From NCBI GenBank assembly GCA_002733905.1, contig NVXK01000013.1, positions 43,286 to 102,119 on the forward strand: a DNA stretch of 58,834 nucleotides, written 5' to 3'. The notes beneath the pieces are model-generated. The model did not search any database. It saw only the letters and a list, made by a program, of their open reading frames with translations, and was not told where the DNA came from. Both the position numbers and the translations under genes were made by a program. Positions 50,886 to 58,834 of the stretch are shown piece by piece. Position 1 is the stretch's first letter; each line of letters starts with the position of its first letter. This stretch comes from Robiginitomaculum sp. (lineage in GTDB: Bacteria > Pseudomonadota > Alphaproteobacteria > Caulobacterales > Maricaulaceae).

Positions 50886-52635
50886 TTTTCTAACGTCTTT
50901 TAGCCCTGCCTTCATTTTGATCGCCGCAGGTATTGTCGCAGCCTTTACCCCACTTTATCAGGGACGTAAGTTTTTGATGATTGCCGCGCCAGCACTTGTA
51001 CTTGTGCTGATAAATATTATGTATTTAAACGGCGACGCGGACGGCGCTCTCGGAGGCTATTTTCAAGTCGCAGGCATAGAACTGACGACGATTCGTATTG
51101 ATAATATCAGTATTATCTGGGGTAATATTTTTGCCTTTGCTGGTATTTTAAACGGTATTTTTGGTTTACATGAAAAATGTAAAATAACCGATACAAGCGC
51201 GTTGATATATACAGGCGCAGGTCTCGGCGCTGTTTTTGCTGGTGATTTAATTACGCTGTTTATGTTTTGGGAATTACTGGCACTGTCGTCCGTGTTCATT
51301 GTCTGGCGTGGGGGTAAAGAATCTTATCCAGCTGGCATGCGTTATCTGGCCATGCATATTCTCTCGGGTGTGCTACTCCTCGCAGGTGCCGTGATTTACG
51401 GCAAAGCGACAGGGTCTTACGAATTTAACAATATCGGTATTGATGCTCCTGGCGGCAAACTCATGCTGCTTGCCTTTGGTATTAAGGCTGGTTTTCCATT
51501 CTTGCACAATTGGATTCAAGATTCGTATCCAAAATCGAGTGTTACAGGCACAGTAATTTTATCCGTGTTCACCACTAAACTTGCCATTTATGCATTATTG
51601 CGCGGGTTCGCTGGAACAGAAATTCTGATTTACATCGGCGGCGTAATGACCGTCTTCCCTGTGTTCTTTGCGGTGTTGGAAAACGACTTGCGTAAAGTAT
51701 TGTCCTATTCACTAAACAACCAACTCGGCTTTATGGTCGCGGGTATTGGTATCGGTTCTAGTCTTGCGCTTAACGGCGTCGCGGCCCATGTGGTGGTTGA
51801 TATCTTGTTTAAAGGCCTATTATTTATGAGCATGGGGGCCGTGCTTCACCGTGTCGGCACTGCCAAAGCTTCCGAACTTGGAGGGCTATTTAGAACCATG
51901 CCGTTAACAACATTATTTTGCTTGATCGGTGCGGGCTCTATTTCTGCCTTCCCGATGATGGGCGGGTTTATTTCAAAATCCATGATCATTGCGGCCATGT
52001 TCGAAGGGCATCATTATATTGTCTTTGGCATGTTGCTCTTTGCATCTGCCGGTGTGCTTGAACATAGTGGGATTAAAGTGCCGTATTTTGCCTTCTTCTC
52101 TCATGACTCTGGTAAACGGCCAAAAGAAGCGCCGTGGAATATGTTGGTGGCCATGGGCATTGCGTCATTCTTGTGCATATACCTTGCGTGGCCTTGGGGT
52201 GGCGAGTTCGTCGGCTTTAAGGGCCTATATGCCATGTTGCCACATGATACGACAACTGGAGCCGCGGAGTTCCATCCCTATACAGCAGACCATGTCGTGT
52301 TCCAGATGCAGTTGTTAATGGGGGCTATGTTTGCCTTTACATTCTTAAAACGCTTTGGCTGGTATCCACCAGAACGACGCGCACAGATATTAGACTTTGA
52401 TTGGACATATAGACGTCTCGGCCTCAATCTCTTGAAATGGATTGATGCAATGTGGACACGCCTTGGTGCACTCATTATATATATGTTGAAAACAATGTTT
52501 GGTCGCATAGGGACGCGCTTGTATCATGTCTTTAGCCCCGCTGGTGCTTTAAGCCAAGCTGCGCCAAGCGGTATAGCCGCAGTCTTTACGGCCGCCATGC
52601 TGGCAGCATTGCTTTTAGGGGCGTATCTGTTCTAA
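50878..52635 (+). CDS. MrpD-like antiporter subunit, third of three
   Basis: About 585 residues with roughly 14-15 helices. The helix-5 Glu is in DLITLFMFWELLALSSVFIV; further landmarks are KAGFPFLHNWIQDSYPKSSV and DILFKGLLFMSMGAVLHRVG. The long C-terminal part has an amphipathic helix (RRAQILDFDWTYRRLGLNLL) that could lie along the complex as in NuoL, and a final helix. The ATG at 50878 is chosen because GGGGAGGAAG precedes it; an ATG at 50842 is inside the previous gene. Last gene of the Mrp operon. Confidence 0.9.
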   Translation: MINFLTSFSPAFILIAAGIVAAFTPLYQGRKFLMIAAPALVLVLINIMYLNGDADGALGGYFQVAGIELTTIRIDNISIIWGNIFAFAGILNGIFGLHEKCKITDTSALIYTGAGLGAVFAGDLITLFMFWELLALSSVFIVWRGGKESYPAGMRYLAMHILSGVLLLAGAVIYGKATGSYEFNNIGIDAPGGKLMLLAFGIKAGFPFLHNWIQDSYPKSSVTGTVILSVFTTKLAIYALLRGFAGTEILIYIGGVMTVFPVFFAVLENDLRKVLSYSLNNQLGFMVAGIGIGSSLALNGVAAHVVVDILFKGLLFMSMGAVLHRVGTAKASELGGLFRTMPLTTLFCLIGAGSISAFPMMGGFISKSMIIAAMFEGHHYIVFGMLLFASAGVLEHSGIKVPYFAFFSHDSGKRPKEAPWNMLVAMGIASFLCIYLAWPWGGEFVGFKGLYAMLPHDTTTGAAEFHPYTADHVVFQMQLLMGAMFAFTFLKRFGWYPPERRAQILDFDWTYRRLGLNLLKWIDAMWTRLGALIIYMLKTMFGRIGTRLYHVFSPAGALSQAAPSGIAAVFTAAMLAALLLGAYLF

Positions 52636-52647
52636 GGTTCTTTTATT

Positions 52648-53043
52648 ATGGAACAAAAAGAAAAAATCCTGGCGCTTGTTGCTGATATTGTATCTGCCTA
52701 TGTAGGTAATAATCAATTGGCGCCAGAAGAATTACCGGCTCTTATCCAAAGCGTATATACGGGTATGGTCGACACGCTCCATGAAAATGATCCTCATAAT
52801 GTGGAAAACTTGGTGCCAGCTGTTCCTGTGGAAGATTCCATCAACGATGATTATATTATTTGTCTCGAAGATGGTCAGAAATACAAATCATTGAAGCGAC
52901 ATTTACGCACTAAATTTGAACTCACGCCAAAAGCATATCGGGAAAAATGGGGCTTACCCACTGATTATCCAATGGTGGCCAAAAATTATTCAATTGAACG
53001 TTCCCGATTAGCCAAACGTACGGGGCTTGGTAAGTCAATATAA
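52648..53043 (+). CDS. mucR: MucR/Ros-family transcriptional regulator
   Basis: A 131-residue regulator. The C-terminal half matches MucR (DDYIICLEDGQKYKSLKRHL, LTPKAYREKWGLPTDYPMVA). MucR proteins are alphaproteobacterial H-NS-like or Ros-type DNA binders that control exopolysaccharide, motility and cell-cycle genes. The zinc ligands are incomplete: Cys72 is kept, the second Cys is Asp75, His85 is kept and the last His is Lys89 (HLRTKF in place of HLRTH). So binding may not need zinc, as in some characterised relatives. It follows the Mrp operon after 12 bases and may be cotranscribed. Confidence 0.92.
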   Translation: MEQKEKILALVADIVSAYVGNNQLAPEELPALIQSVYTGMVDTLHENDPHNVENLVPAVPVEDSINDDYIICLEDGQKYKSLKRHLRTKFELTPKAYREKWGLPTDYPMVAKNYSIERSRLAKRTGLGKSI

Positions 53044-53214
53044 GTGCGATTTTCACGCTAAAAACATCCTTACACGACATTGAATCGGTTCCGATATAAA
53101 AAACGAGCCTTATCCTCGTTAAATGCGAGTTTATTTCGCTCTGACTCTTTTTATGCGTGTCCCAATCCGCATAGTAACGATTCATTAATCATTATATTAT
53201 CCGGGGGGATTCAC

Positions 53215-53724
53215 ATGTTAGCAGGGAGAGCTTTGAGGCATCAAATCGTATTGCCTCAACAGCAATTTTTATACGATTACTGGCGTTCTAAATGCCGTAA
53301 TGGCCGCTTACCCAGCCGCCAAGATATTGATCCCGCCGATATTTGTGAACAACTTCCAATGGTGAGTATTGTTGAAACTTGCGGTTTATCATCTACACTA
53401 CGATTTAAATACAGGCTCGCGGGAACTGGATTTTGGGATATGTATGACGCTGAAATCACGGGCAAATACATTGATGAATTACCAATCGGAGATCGTCGTG
53501 AATATTGGCACCGTGTACTTATGCGTGTACGGGAACAAAAAAGACCGTCCGTAGGCATGACCCGCCCCGGAACGCCCTCCCGCTCACATATGGCACAGTT
53601 TTGGATTCGACTGCCATTGGCTGATGACGGCATTAATGTGACAATGATCCTCGGTTTTGATCTTTTGGTTAACCAATCAGAAGTTGTAATCGAACAGCAC
53701 AACACTCAAAAATTGATTGCATAA
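53215..53724 (+). CDS. PAS_5-type domain protein
   Basis: A 169-residue protein formed by one PAS-like domain of the alphaproteobacterial PAS_5 type: LYDYWRSKCRNGRLPSRQDI, then ICEQLPMVSIVE, FKYRLAGTGFWDMYDAEITG and YWHRVLMRV. The ligand and partner are unknown and no output domain is attached. The ATG at 53215 is supported by GGGGGGAT upstream; an earlier ATG at 53080 lies in the leader. It is close to mucR and other regulators. Confidence 0.78.
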   Translation: MLAGRALRHQIVLPQQQFLYDYWRSKCRNGRLPSRQDIDPADICEQLPMVSIVETCGLSSTLRFKYRLAGTGFWDMYDAEITGKYIDELPIGDRREYWHRVLMRVREQKRPSVGMTRPGTPSRSHMAQFWIRLPLADDGINVTMILGFDLLVNQSEVVIEQHNTQKLIA

Positions 53725-53793
53725 AAACAATAGGTTAGAGTGCATTTTTTGTAAAAATAGGAATTTATTCACATATATTAATGTTTGAAGAGT

Positions 53794-53807
53794 AGGAATA
53801 TAATCCT
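53794..53807. promoter_or_regulatory. near-palindromic site upstream of the DnaA-like gene
   Basis: AGGAATATAATCCT is palindromic except for one base pair. It lies 52 bases before the GTG start. It may be an operator or simply overlap a -10 region (TATAAT). Confidence 0.3.
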
Positions 53808-53858
53808 CACTCTGTATAGTCGTTTATAATACGCTCAGATAATGAGGAGTCGTAAGCG

Positions 53859-54263
53859 GTGAGAACTATGGATAATACCCAAATACAAAAAGAAACCATT
53901 TCTATCGATAAAATGGTGCGAAATAAGGCAGTTAAAGAAAGAGCTTTTAAAGATTTGGCGATAGCGCAACTTGTTGTCGCCGCCGTAGCGTTAGAGTTTG
54001 GAGTGTCAGGGGCGTATATTTTTAGTAAAACAAAAGGGCCTACCCACCTTAGCTTCGCACGGCAGGTTTCAATGTATTTATTACATACTCTCTATCAGAT
54101 TAATTTGTCACGTGTTGCACGTTCATTTTCCCGCGACCGAAGCACGGTGAGTTATGCTTGTAATATTATTGAGGATTGCCGTGAGGATGTGTGTTTTGAT
54201 GACAAAATCGTGCGATTGGAATCATTCCTGGGTCGCGAAGTGTTATTGGGAATGGGGGGGTAA
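53859..54263 (+). CDS. DnaA domain IV-like helix-turn-helix protein
   Basis: A 134-residue protein. Residues 65-110 (SFARQVSMYLLHTLYQINLS, then RVARSFSRDRSTVSYACNII) match the DNA-binding domain IV of DnaA, including the R-D-x-S/T-T-V-x-x-A signature that contacts the DnaA box. There is no ATPase domain. Such stand-alone domains are common in alphaproteobacteria and probably act as transcription factors or compete for DnaA boxes. GTG at 53859 or ATG at 53868 could be the start; AGGAG lies upstream. The next gene follows after four bases. Confidence 0.82.
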   Translation: MRTMDNTQIQKETISIDKMVRNKAVKERAFKDLAIAQLVVAAVALEFGVSGAYIFSKTKGPTHLSFARQVSMYLLHTLYQINLSRVARSFSRDRSTVSYACNIIEDCREDVCFDDKIVRLESFLGREVLLGMGG

Positions 54264-54267
54264 TTTG

Positions 54268-54519
54268 ATGAGCACCACACAGTCAACACCGAAATTTTTA
54301 GAACCGAACCTCTTGTCTAGATTACGCAAAAATGACACCGTTATTATGAAATACGGACAGACATCTGATGTTTTTGTTGCACATGCAAGAGGTGATAAAC
54401 GTAGTCGCCCTATTGCCTGGATAGAGGCGAGTACTATAAAAAAAATGATAGACGCAGGCGTGTTAAAGAAATTGTCAGGACATTCACACGCTACATCTGA
54501 AAAATATGTAGTTGTTTAA
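54268..54519 (+). CDS. hypothetical protein paired with the DnaA-like gene
   Basis: An 83-residue protein starting at the ATG at 54268 (MSTTQSTPK). The middle and end (SRLRKNDTVIMKY, PIAWIEASTIKKMIDAGVLK, SGHSHATSEKYVVV) look like a small winged-helix, but I do not recognise a family. It begins four bases after the DnaA-like gene, so the two are coupled. In other alphaproteobacteria a DnaA-like domain can be fused to a second small domain; here the second protein may play that part. Its stop overlaps that of the convergent sufE. Confidence 0.6.
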   Translation: MSTTQSTPKFLEPNLLSRLRKNDTVIMKYGQTSDVFVAHARGDKRSRPIAWIEASTIKKMIDAGVLKKLSGHSHATSEKYVVV

Positions 54520-54938
54520 TGTGTATATGTGTGCGCGTCATGTTGAATACGTGTGATCATTGCGTTGAGGCCATTCGCGCGTTGCATGGATAAATGCTCG
54601 GATAACCCCAATCTGCTGATGATTTCTTTTGCATCAATTTTTATGATTTCTTGCGGCGTGCGCCCAGAAAAAATTTCAATAACGATGGCAACAAGTCCTT
54701 TAACAATATGTGCATCACTATCCCCGCGATAGCTTAAAGACGTTGGAGCGGGGCTTGCCTGCGTAACAACCCAAACCTGACTTACACAGCCATTGACTTT
54801 GTTTTCGGCGTTGTGTTCTTCATCAGACAAAACTGTTAGGGCTCTTCCCATTTCAATAACATGCATATACCGGTCTTCCCAATCGTCAAGAAAGGCGAAG
54901 TCATCAATCATGTCTTGTATGTTTTGTGCATATACCAT
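54516..54938 (-). CDS. sufE: SufE-family Fe-S assembly sulfur acceptor
   Basis: About 140 residues. SufE takes persulfide sulfur from the cysteine desulfurase SufS and hands it to the SufBCD scaffold. The acceptor Cys lies in NKVNGCVSQVWVVTQ, and the N-terminal IDDFAFLDDWEDRYMHVIEM and the GLVAIVIEIFSGRTPQEI segment are typical. The ATG at 54938 (MVYAQN) is chosen over 54974. It stands alone; no other suf gene is in the window. An inverted repeat lies upstream. Confidence 0.92.
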   Translation of the reverse strand: MVYAQNIQDMIDDFAFLDDWEDRYMHVIEMGRALTVLSDEEHNAENKVNGCVSQVWVVTQASPAPTSLSYRGDSDAHIVKGLVAIVIEIFSGRTPQEIIKIDAKEIISRLGLSEHLSMQRANGLNAMITRIQHDAHTYTH

Positions 54939-54996
54939 CCGCAGACACATAGAGAGCCAGATGAAATTCGGCAAGGAGAATGTGTGAAAAAGATCG

Positions 54997-55022
54997 GGTT
55001 AAGAGCCGTGATCTCTTTAACC
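54997..55022. promoter_or_regulatory. inverted repeat between sufE and the histidine kinase
   Basis: GGTTAAGAG and CTCTTTAACC pair with one bulged base around a 7-base loop. It lies 58 bases upstream of sufE and 122 bases upstream of the kinase, in the shared regulatory gap. It may be an operator. The TTAA elements are CtrA-like, but the spacing does not fit a CtrA box. Confidence 0.45.
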
Positions 55023-55144
55023 TTTCGGCGTAATTAGGTGAGGTGTTCAAAATAGGTTTTCTCCTAACACGCGAAAAAGCTTACAATTATGTGCTAAATC
55101 GCATTGTTTAGTACGTAAACTTGTTCATACTTGAACATGAAATA

Positions 55145-56740
55145 ATGAGGCATATTTTGGAATTTAGTCGTAATCATGGATTAGCACTCAGCAGTCTATT
55201 TTGGATATGTGCAGTACTTGCCGCATTCGCCGCAGGCCTATGGAGTGGTATGCCATTTAGCCAAACTTGGATTTTTGCACTTGTCGGTATTTCACCCGCT
55301 TTAATCAGTATCCTGCTTTGGCCTTACGGCCACCGTGAATGGGCCCAAGCTATTATCATTTTAATATGGATCGCCTTTGCTATATTTGCATGTTTTGCTA
55401 CGGGGTTTTTCCCCATGGCACTTGTGTTTTTGTGTGCCCCCTTATCTGCGGCTCTGTTCGAGCGTGAAAAGGTTGTCGAGGCATTATTGTTAAGCGCCTT
55501 ATTTGCAGCTGTTGTTTTCTTCGCAGAAAAATTTGGTTATGCCCCAACCCCAATTGCTAATGCTTTGCAAATTGGATGGGCTAATTTGGCGGCTGGCGGG
55601 GCCGTTCTGGCATTTCTTGTTGGCGCTATGTATTTTGCATCAAGTCATGAAAATGATGTTGTTATTGATGACGACACAGCCGCAAAACTGGATTTTGCAA
55701 ATATATATCCAGGCATGGCGCTTAAATTTGCAAAAGACGGTATGCTTGTATTTGCGACAGACCGTGCCGTTCATGCCTTTGGCCTGCAAGATAAAGATTA
55801 CAACCATATTACGCTTGCCGATTTAGGGTATATGGAAAATGAACGTCAGTTTTTTAATGCACGCGCAAATAATGCGGTCATGTCAGACGTTGAAGACATA
55901 AATGCTAATGTCTATTATGATGTAGAACTTGTCTCACAAGACGATGGTACAACATATGCATTTGCCTCTGATTGTTCTGACCTTGTGAATAAGCTTCAAA
56001 AACTGGAAGAGGCGCAGGTAAGTGCGGCGAAGAATGCTGCGGACAAAACGCTATTTTTTGCTGGCGTTAGTCACGAATTACGGACGCCGCTCAATGCGAT
56101 TATTGGGTTTTCTGATATGATGCGCTCTCGTTTGTTTGGCCCGTTGCCGGGTAAATATGCGGATTACGCCAACCTTATTCACGATAGTGGTCAGCACATG
56201 CTTGATCTTATTGGGGATGTTTTAGATATGTCTAAAGTCGAAGCAGGGAAATACGAGCTGAACTATGACCGTTTTGATATGGGAGACGTGATCCGTTCTA
56301 GTTTGAAAATGGTGCGACCTTCTGCTGACGCTGCCGAACTTACCCTTGCTGTAGATATTGAAGTGAATACAGATTTACTTATCAGTGCAGATCGTCGTGC
56401 GGTGCGCCAAATTTTATTGAACCTGCTGAGTAATGCAATTAAGTTTACGCCTAAAGGTGGACGCATTCTCGTGAGCGCAAAAATCGTAAATGATGTTATG
56501 AACCTAAGTGTAGAAGATAATGGCACAGGCATGAGCGCTCAAGACCTTGAAAACATCGGAACGGCATATGTACAGGCCGATAATGCAATGCATATAGACG
56601 CGCGTGGGAGCGGTTTAGGTTTGTCTTTGGTGAAGAACCTTGTGGCCTTACATGGTGGGCGTACGGTTTTGAACTCGCAGCCTGACCAAGGAACGACTGT
56701 CGATATCTATCTCCCAATCGACAAAATAGAAACGTTTTAG
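55145..56740 (+). CDS. membrane sensor histidine kinase (PleC/DivJ-like)
   Basis: About 531 residues. Five or six N-terminal membrane helices (SLFWICAVLAAFAAGLW, IFALVGISPALISILLW, AIIILIWIAFAIFACFATGF, ALLLSALFAAVVFFA, AGGAVLAFLVGAMYFA) precede a degenerate PAS-like region and a HisKA domain with FFAGVSHELRTPLNAIIGFS, the phosphorylated His at about 310. The ATPase domain has NLLSNAIKFTPKGG, DNGTGMSAQDLENIG and GSGLGLSLVKNLVALHGG. The core resembles cell-cycle kinases of alphaproteobacteria. No response regulator is adjacent. The start is the ATG at 55145; a TTG at 55121 is upstream in frame. Confidence 0.9.
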   Translation: MRHILEFSRNHGLALSSLFWICAVLAAFAAGLWSGMPFSQTWIFALVGISPALISILLWPYGHREWAQAIIILIWIAFAIFACFATGFFPMALVFLCAPLSAALFEREKVVEALLLSALFAAVVFFAEKFGYAPTPIANALQIGWANLAAGGAVLAFLVGAMYFASSHENDVVIDDDTAAKLDFANIYPGMALKFAKDGMLVFATDRAVHAFGLQDKDYNHITLADLGYMENERQFFNARANNAVMSDVEDINANVYYDVELVSQDDGTTYAFASDCSDLVNKLQKLEEAQVSAAKNAADKTLFFAGVSHELRTPLNAIIGFSDMMRSRLFGPLPGKYADYANLIHDSGQHMLDLIGDVLDMSKVEAGKYELNYDRFDMGDVIRSSLKMVRPSADAAELTLAVDIEVNTDLLISADRRAVRQILLNLLSNAIKFTPKGGRILVSAKIVNDVMNLSVEDNGTGMSAQDLENIGTAYVQADNAMHIDARGSGLGLSLVKNLVALHGGRTVLNSQPDQGTTVDIYLPIDKIETF

Positions 56741-56774
56741 AACGCGCAAACTCTTGTTCTAGGTGAGCAGGTTT

Positions 56775-58834
56775 TTAATGTCCGTACTGGACAGGAGAGT
56801 GCGTATCTTTGCGATGGCTTGACCCGATAACATTCATGATAAGAAATACGCTGATAAGAATAAGCATCAGCCAAAAAATCCGACTATTACTCATATTCTC
56901 TATCCATGCCTTGGCTTGATTTGGCTTCCAGACTTTCGCACCAAAACCAGTGATACTTGTTTTAAGGCCAAGAATTTTTGTAGAAAGGGATGCACTCGAA
57001 GAGGATGCAAGTGTACTCATCGCTCTTAAGTTTAATGTGTGTCCTGTTTGATTTTCACTTTTTCCCATAATTTTAGGTGTGGACTTTAAATGTGGTGTTG
57101 GAATGATGTTTGCGGCAGTCATTGTCTTTTTCTCGCGCAGGGTCGTTGCCTCTAAATAAGTATATTTGTTTGCAGGGCGGGAATGCCCTGCTAGCAACGC
57201 CTTGGGCATGAATTTATTTCCAATTTTGCTCAGGCGTCCTTGGAATGCGAACAAGCTGTGTTTCGCCCGTAGGGGCAAGCTTGCTTTGCGCGCATTATCT
57301 TGATTTTCATTTGGTGAATAGCTGGAGACTTGCGCCATAAGCATGGCATTTTTATCCCATCTCGCGACACTCCCTTGTAGTGCGTCCCAATAGGATGTTT
57401 GCGAAAGTGTTCGCATAGCTTGAGCATAATGTGATGGTTTCGTTGATGTAATAATACCCAATATTCGGCCTTGCCCATAGGGAGACGGAAACAAAGATGC
57501 TACGCCACCAGAATGAATACGCGTCGTCGCATTGTTTTGGCGGGCCGCAATTTGGAAAGCTTTCTGAGCATCTGCCGAAGCTTGCTGCATGAATTGTGAT
57601 GATTGACGAATATTGACGCCCGCATAGGACTTGCCGCCAATGGCTTGTTTTAACGCGCTTGGTGCGCTCGCATAAAGTTGTGCATCCAGTTTTACATTTG
57701 GGCCAATAATAAGAATGTCTTGATCAAAACCCATGTCTGTCGGGAGAGCGTTTATATAATTTGCATTAACCCATTGTGGACCAAATTGACGGGCCGCAAA
57801 TGCAAGAAAATGTAAAGTTGCCGCGCGGTCTTTAGCGCGTTTTGCTGTTAAATAAAGACTGGTTTGTGTGACGGTTTTATTTGTAAGCGTATGTACAGAC
57901 TGTCGAAAAGGCGCACCACTTGAAACGAGTCGGCTAAGATCAGATTTTGGCGTAGGTGTTGACACTGTCAAAACAAATTTGGATTGAGGGCTAACGGTAA
58001 CACCGGGTGTTGATGTATCGATCGCGCACGGTTCCAGTTCTTGTGTCTGGGCATGCTCCGCATTATATACGTATTCTGGGCTAACGGACAACTGATTGCC
58101 AGACGGTCGCAGCATGCCTTGCGTAATATTAAAGGACACTTTTTTTGTTTTTTTATTGAGATATGTATAGCCTAGCGGTTGATCATTTAAGGAAACGCGC
58201 AAGATAGATTTCGCATTGGTGTTGGGGTTTGTTCCAATTTGCAAGGTCAGTTCACCTGAACTGGCAATCGCGTCTTCCACATTAAAATTGAGGACGCCAG
58301 GATGTGGGTTCCATGTCGGTGAAATACTAAGGCTACCAATGTCAGAAAGTTATAGCGAGAATTCTTTAAAACGGGTTTCTTTTGTAAACTCGCATTTGCG
58401 TAAAGTTCAAACAATGCGGTACTATTCGTACGTCCACTTGACAGATGATGACTTGCAAAGGCTTTGGTTAGTTTCATGAGTTGTTTCTCATTCGGCGCTG
58501 CGAGGATCAGTTTTGGACGTAAACCTGAATCCACAAACACAAGAGACATATTGTCCTTCAACATGCTTTTACTCTTTACGTGTGCGCGCAATTGTGAGTG
58601 CGTACCTGCTAGGACAACAAAGTCGGCATTTGTTTGCGTAAATTGAAATTGAGGTTGCTTAAATGTGCGCAAGGCTATGCCTTGCGCCAATATGGCTTCT
58701 AGTGCGTAAGCTTGCTCGCCTTTTGCAATGATTGCTATGCGTTTTGGCGACGTCATTGGGTGGGCAAGGCGTGGTTCTATCTCCGAAATTTGTAACTTGC
58801 GGTCACGTGAATGTACGCGCGCCACTAGTTTTGA
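56775..58834 (-). pseudogene. bcsB: BcsB-like cellulose synthase subunit, interrupted by a frameshift and cut by the right edge
   Basis: Two minus-strand frames together form one protein. The upstream part (from the edge to about 58350) reads ...KKPVLKNSRYN; the downstream part resumes one base shifted at about 58349 with LSDIGSLSISPTWNPHPGVL, then NFNVEDAIASSGELTLQIGT, and ends at 56775. The shift equals one missing base. BcsB features are GGVASLFPSPYGQGRILGII, SYWDALQGSVARW and a C-terminal membrane helix (IFWLMLILISVFLIMNVIG). BcsB is the periplasmic partner of the BcsA cellulose synthase. The start lies beyond the window. It is a broken gene or a sequencing error. Confidence 0.7.

Noticed and set aside
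1-58834. CRISPR arrays, rRNA genes, prophage or integron features
   Set aside because: No regularly spaced repeats, no rRNA-like stretches, no phage structural genes and no integrase or transposase were seen.

Overview
The window looks like chromosomal DNA from an alphaproteobacterium of moderate-to-low GC. The pointers are the order xseB - ispA - dxs - tlyA, a MucR-family regulator, a DUF2336 protein, a PAS_5-type protein, a protein that is only the DnaA DNA-binding domain, and a PleC/DivJ-like histidine kinase. A large TonB-dependent receptor with a TtpC-type Ton system fits an aquatic, polymer-scavenging Gram-negative (perhaps Hyphomonadaceae/Maricaulales-like, but the genus cannot be set from this sequence).

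Layout. 1-7.0 kb holds mostly minus-strand housekeeping and stress genes (a partial small protein, two GNAT acetyltransferases, YgfZ, HxlR regulator, GFA protein, SRAP protease, YaaA, an FAD-linked dehydrogenase, TsaC/Sua5). 7.1-12.5 kb is a plus-strand run from signal peptidase I through isoprenoid precursor synthesis (ispA, dxs) to tlyA. 12.4-19 kb holds small secreted or membrane proteins, including two neighbouring glycine-zipper proteins, a saccharopine-dehydrogenase/DUF4166 fusion with a DCC protein, chorismate synthase and a minimal J-domain protein. 19-25 kb has pdxH, a DUF1499 protein, a PDZ protein with a small membrane protein between two copies of the same gene-end junction, a metallo-beta-lactamase-fold hydrolase and an ATP-grasp protein.

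25.7-40.9 kb is the most distinctive block: a 996-residue TonB-dependent receptor, SppA with a decayed copy of its own 3' end, tRNA-Gln, then a complete TtpC-type Ton operon (two DUF3450 proteins, TtpC-like ExbB, ExbB, two ExbD, TonB, TPR protein). It is followed by a separately promoted second TonB + TPR cassette whose TPR gene carries one +1 frameshift at a slippery UUU-UGA. The operon would use the proton gradient to drive outer-membrane uptake through receptors such as the one upstream. 41-44.5 kb has oligopeptidase B and a DUF2336 protein. 44.5-52.6 kb is a ten-gene Mrp-type cation/proton antiporter operon without a full-length MrpA. 52.6-58.8 kb has MucR, PAS, DnaA-like, SufE and histidine kinase genes and ends in a frameshifted BcsB-like gene that runs off the right edge.

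A recurring theme is local duplication followed by decay: a gene-end junction repeated around a 1.7 kb insert (21.0-23.5 kb), a remnant of the sppA 3' end (29.0 kb), duplicated tonB/TPR, and paired DUF3450, exbD and glycine-zipper genes. I saw no CRISPR array, transposase, integrase or rRNA gene.
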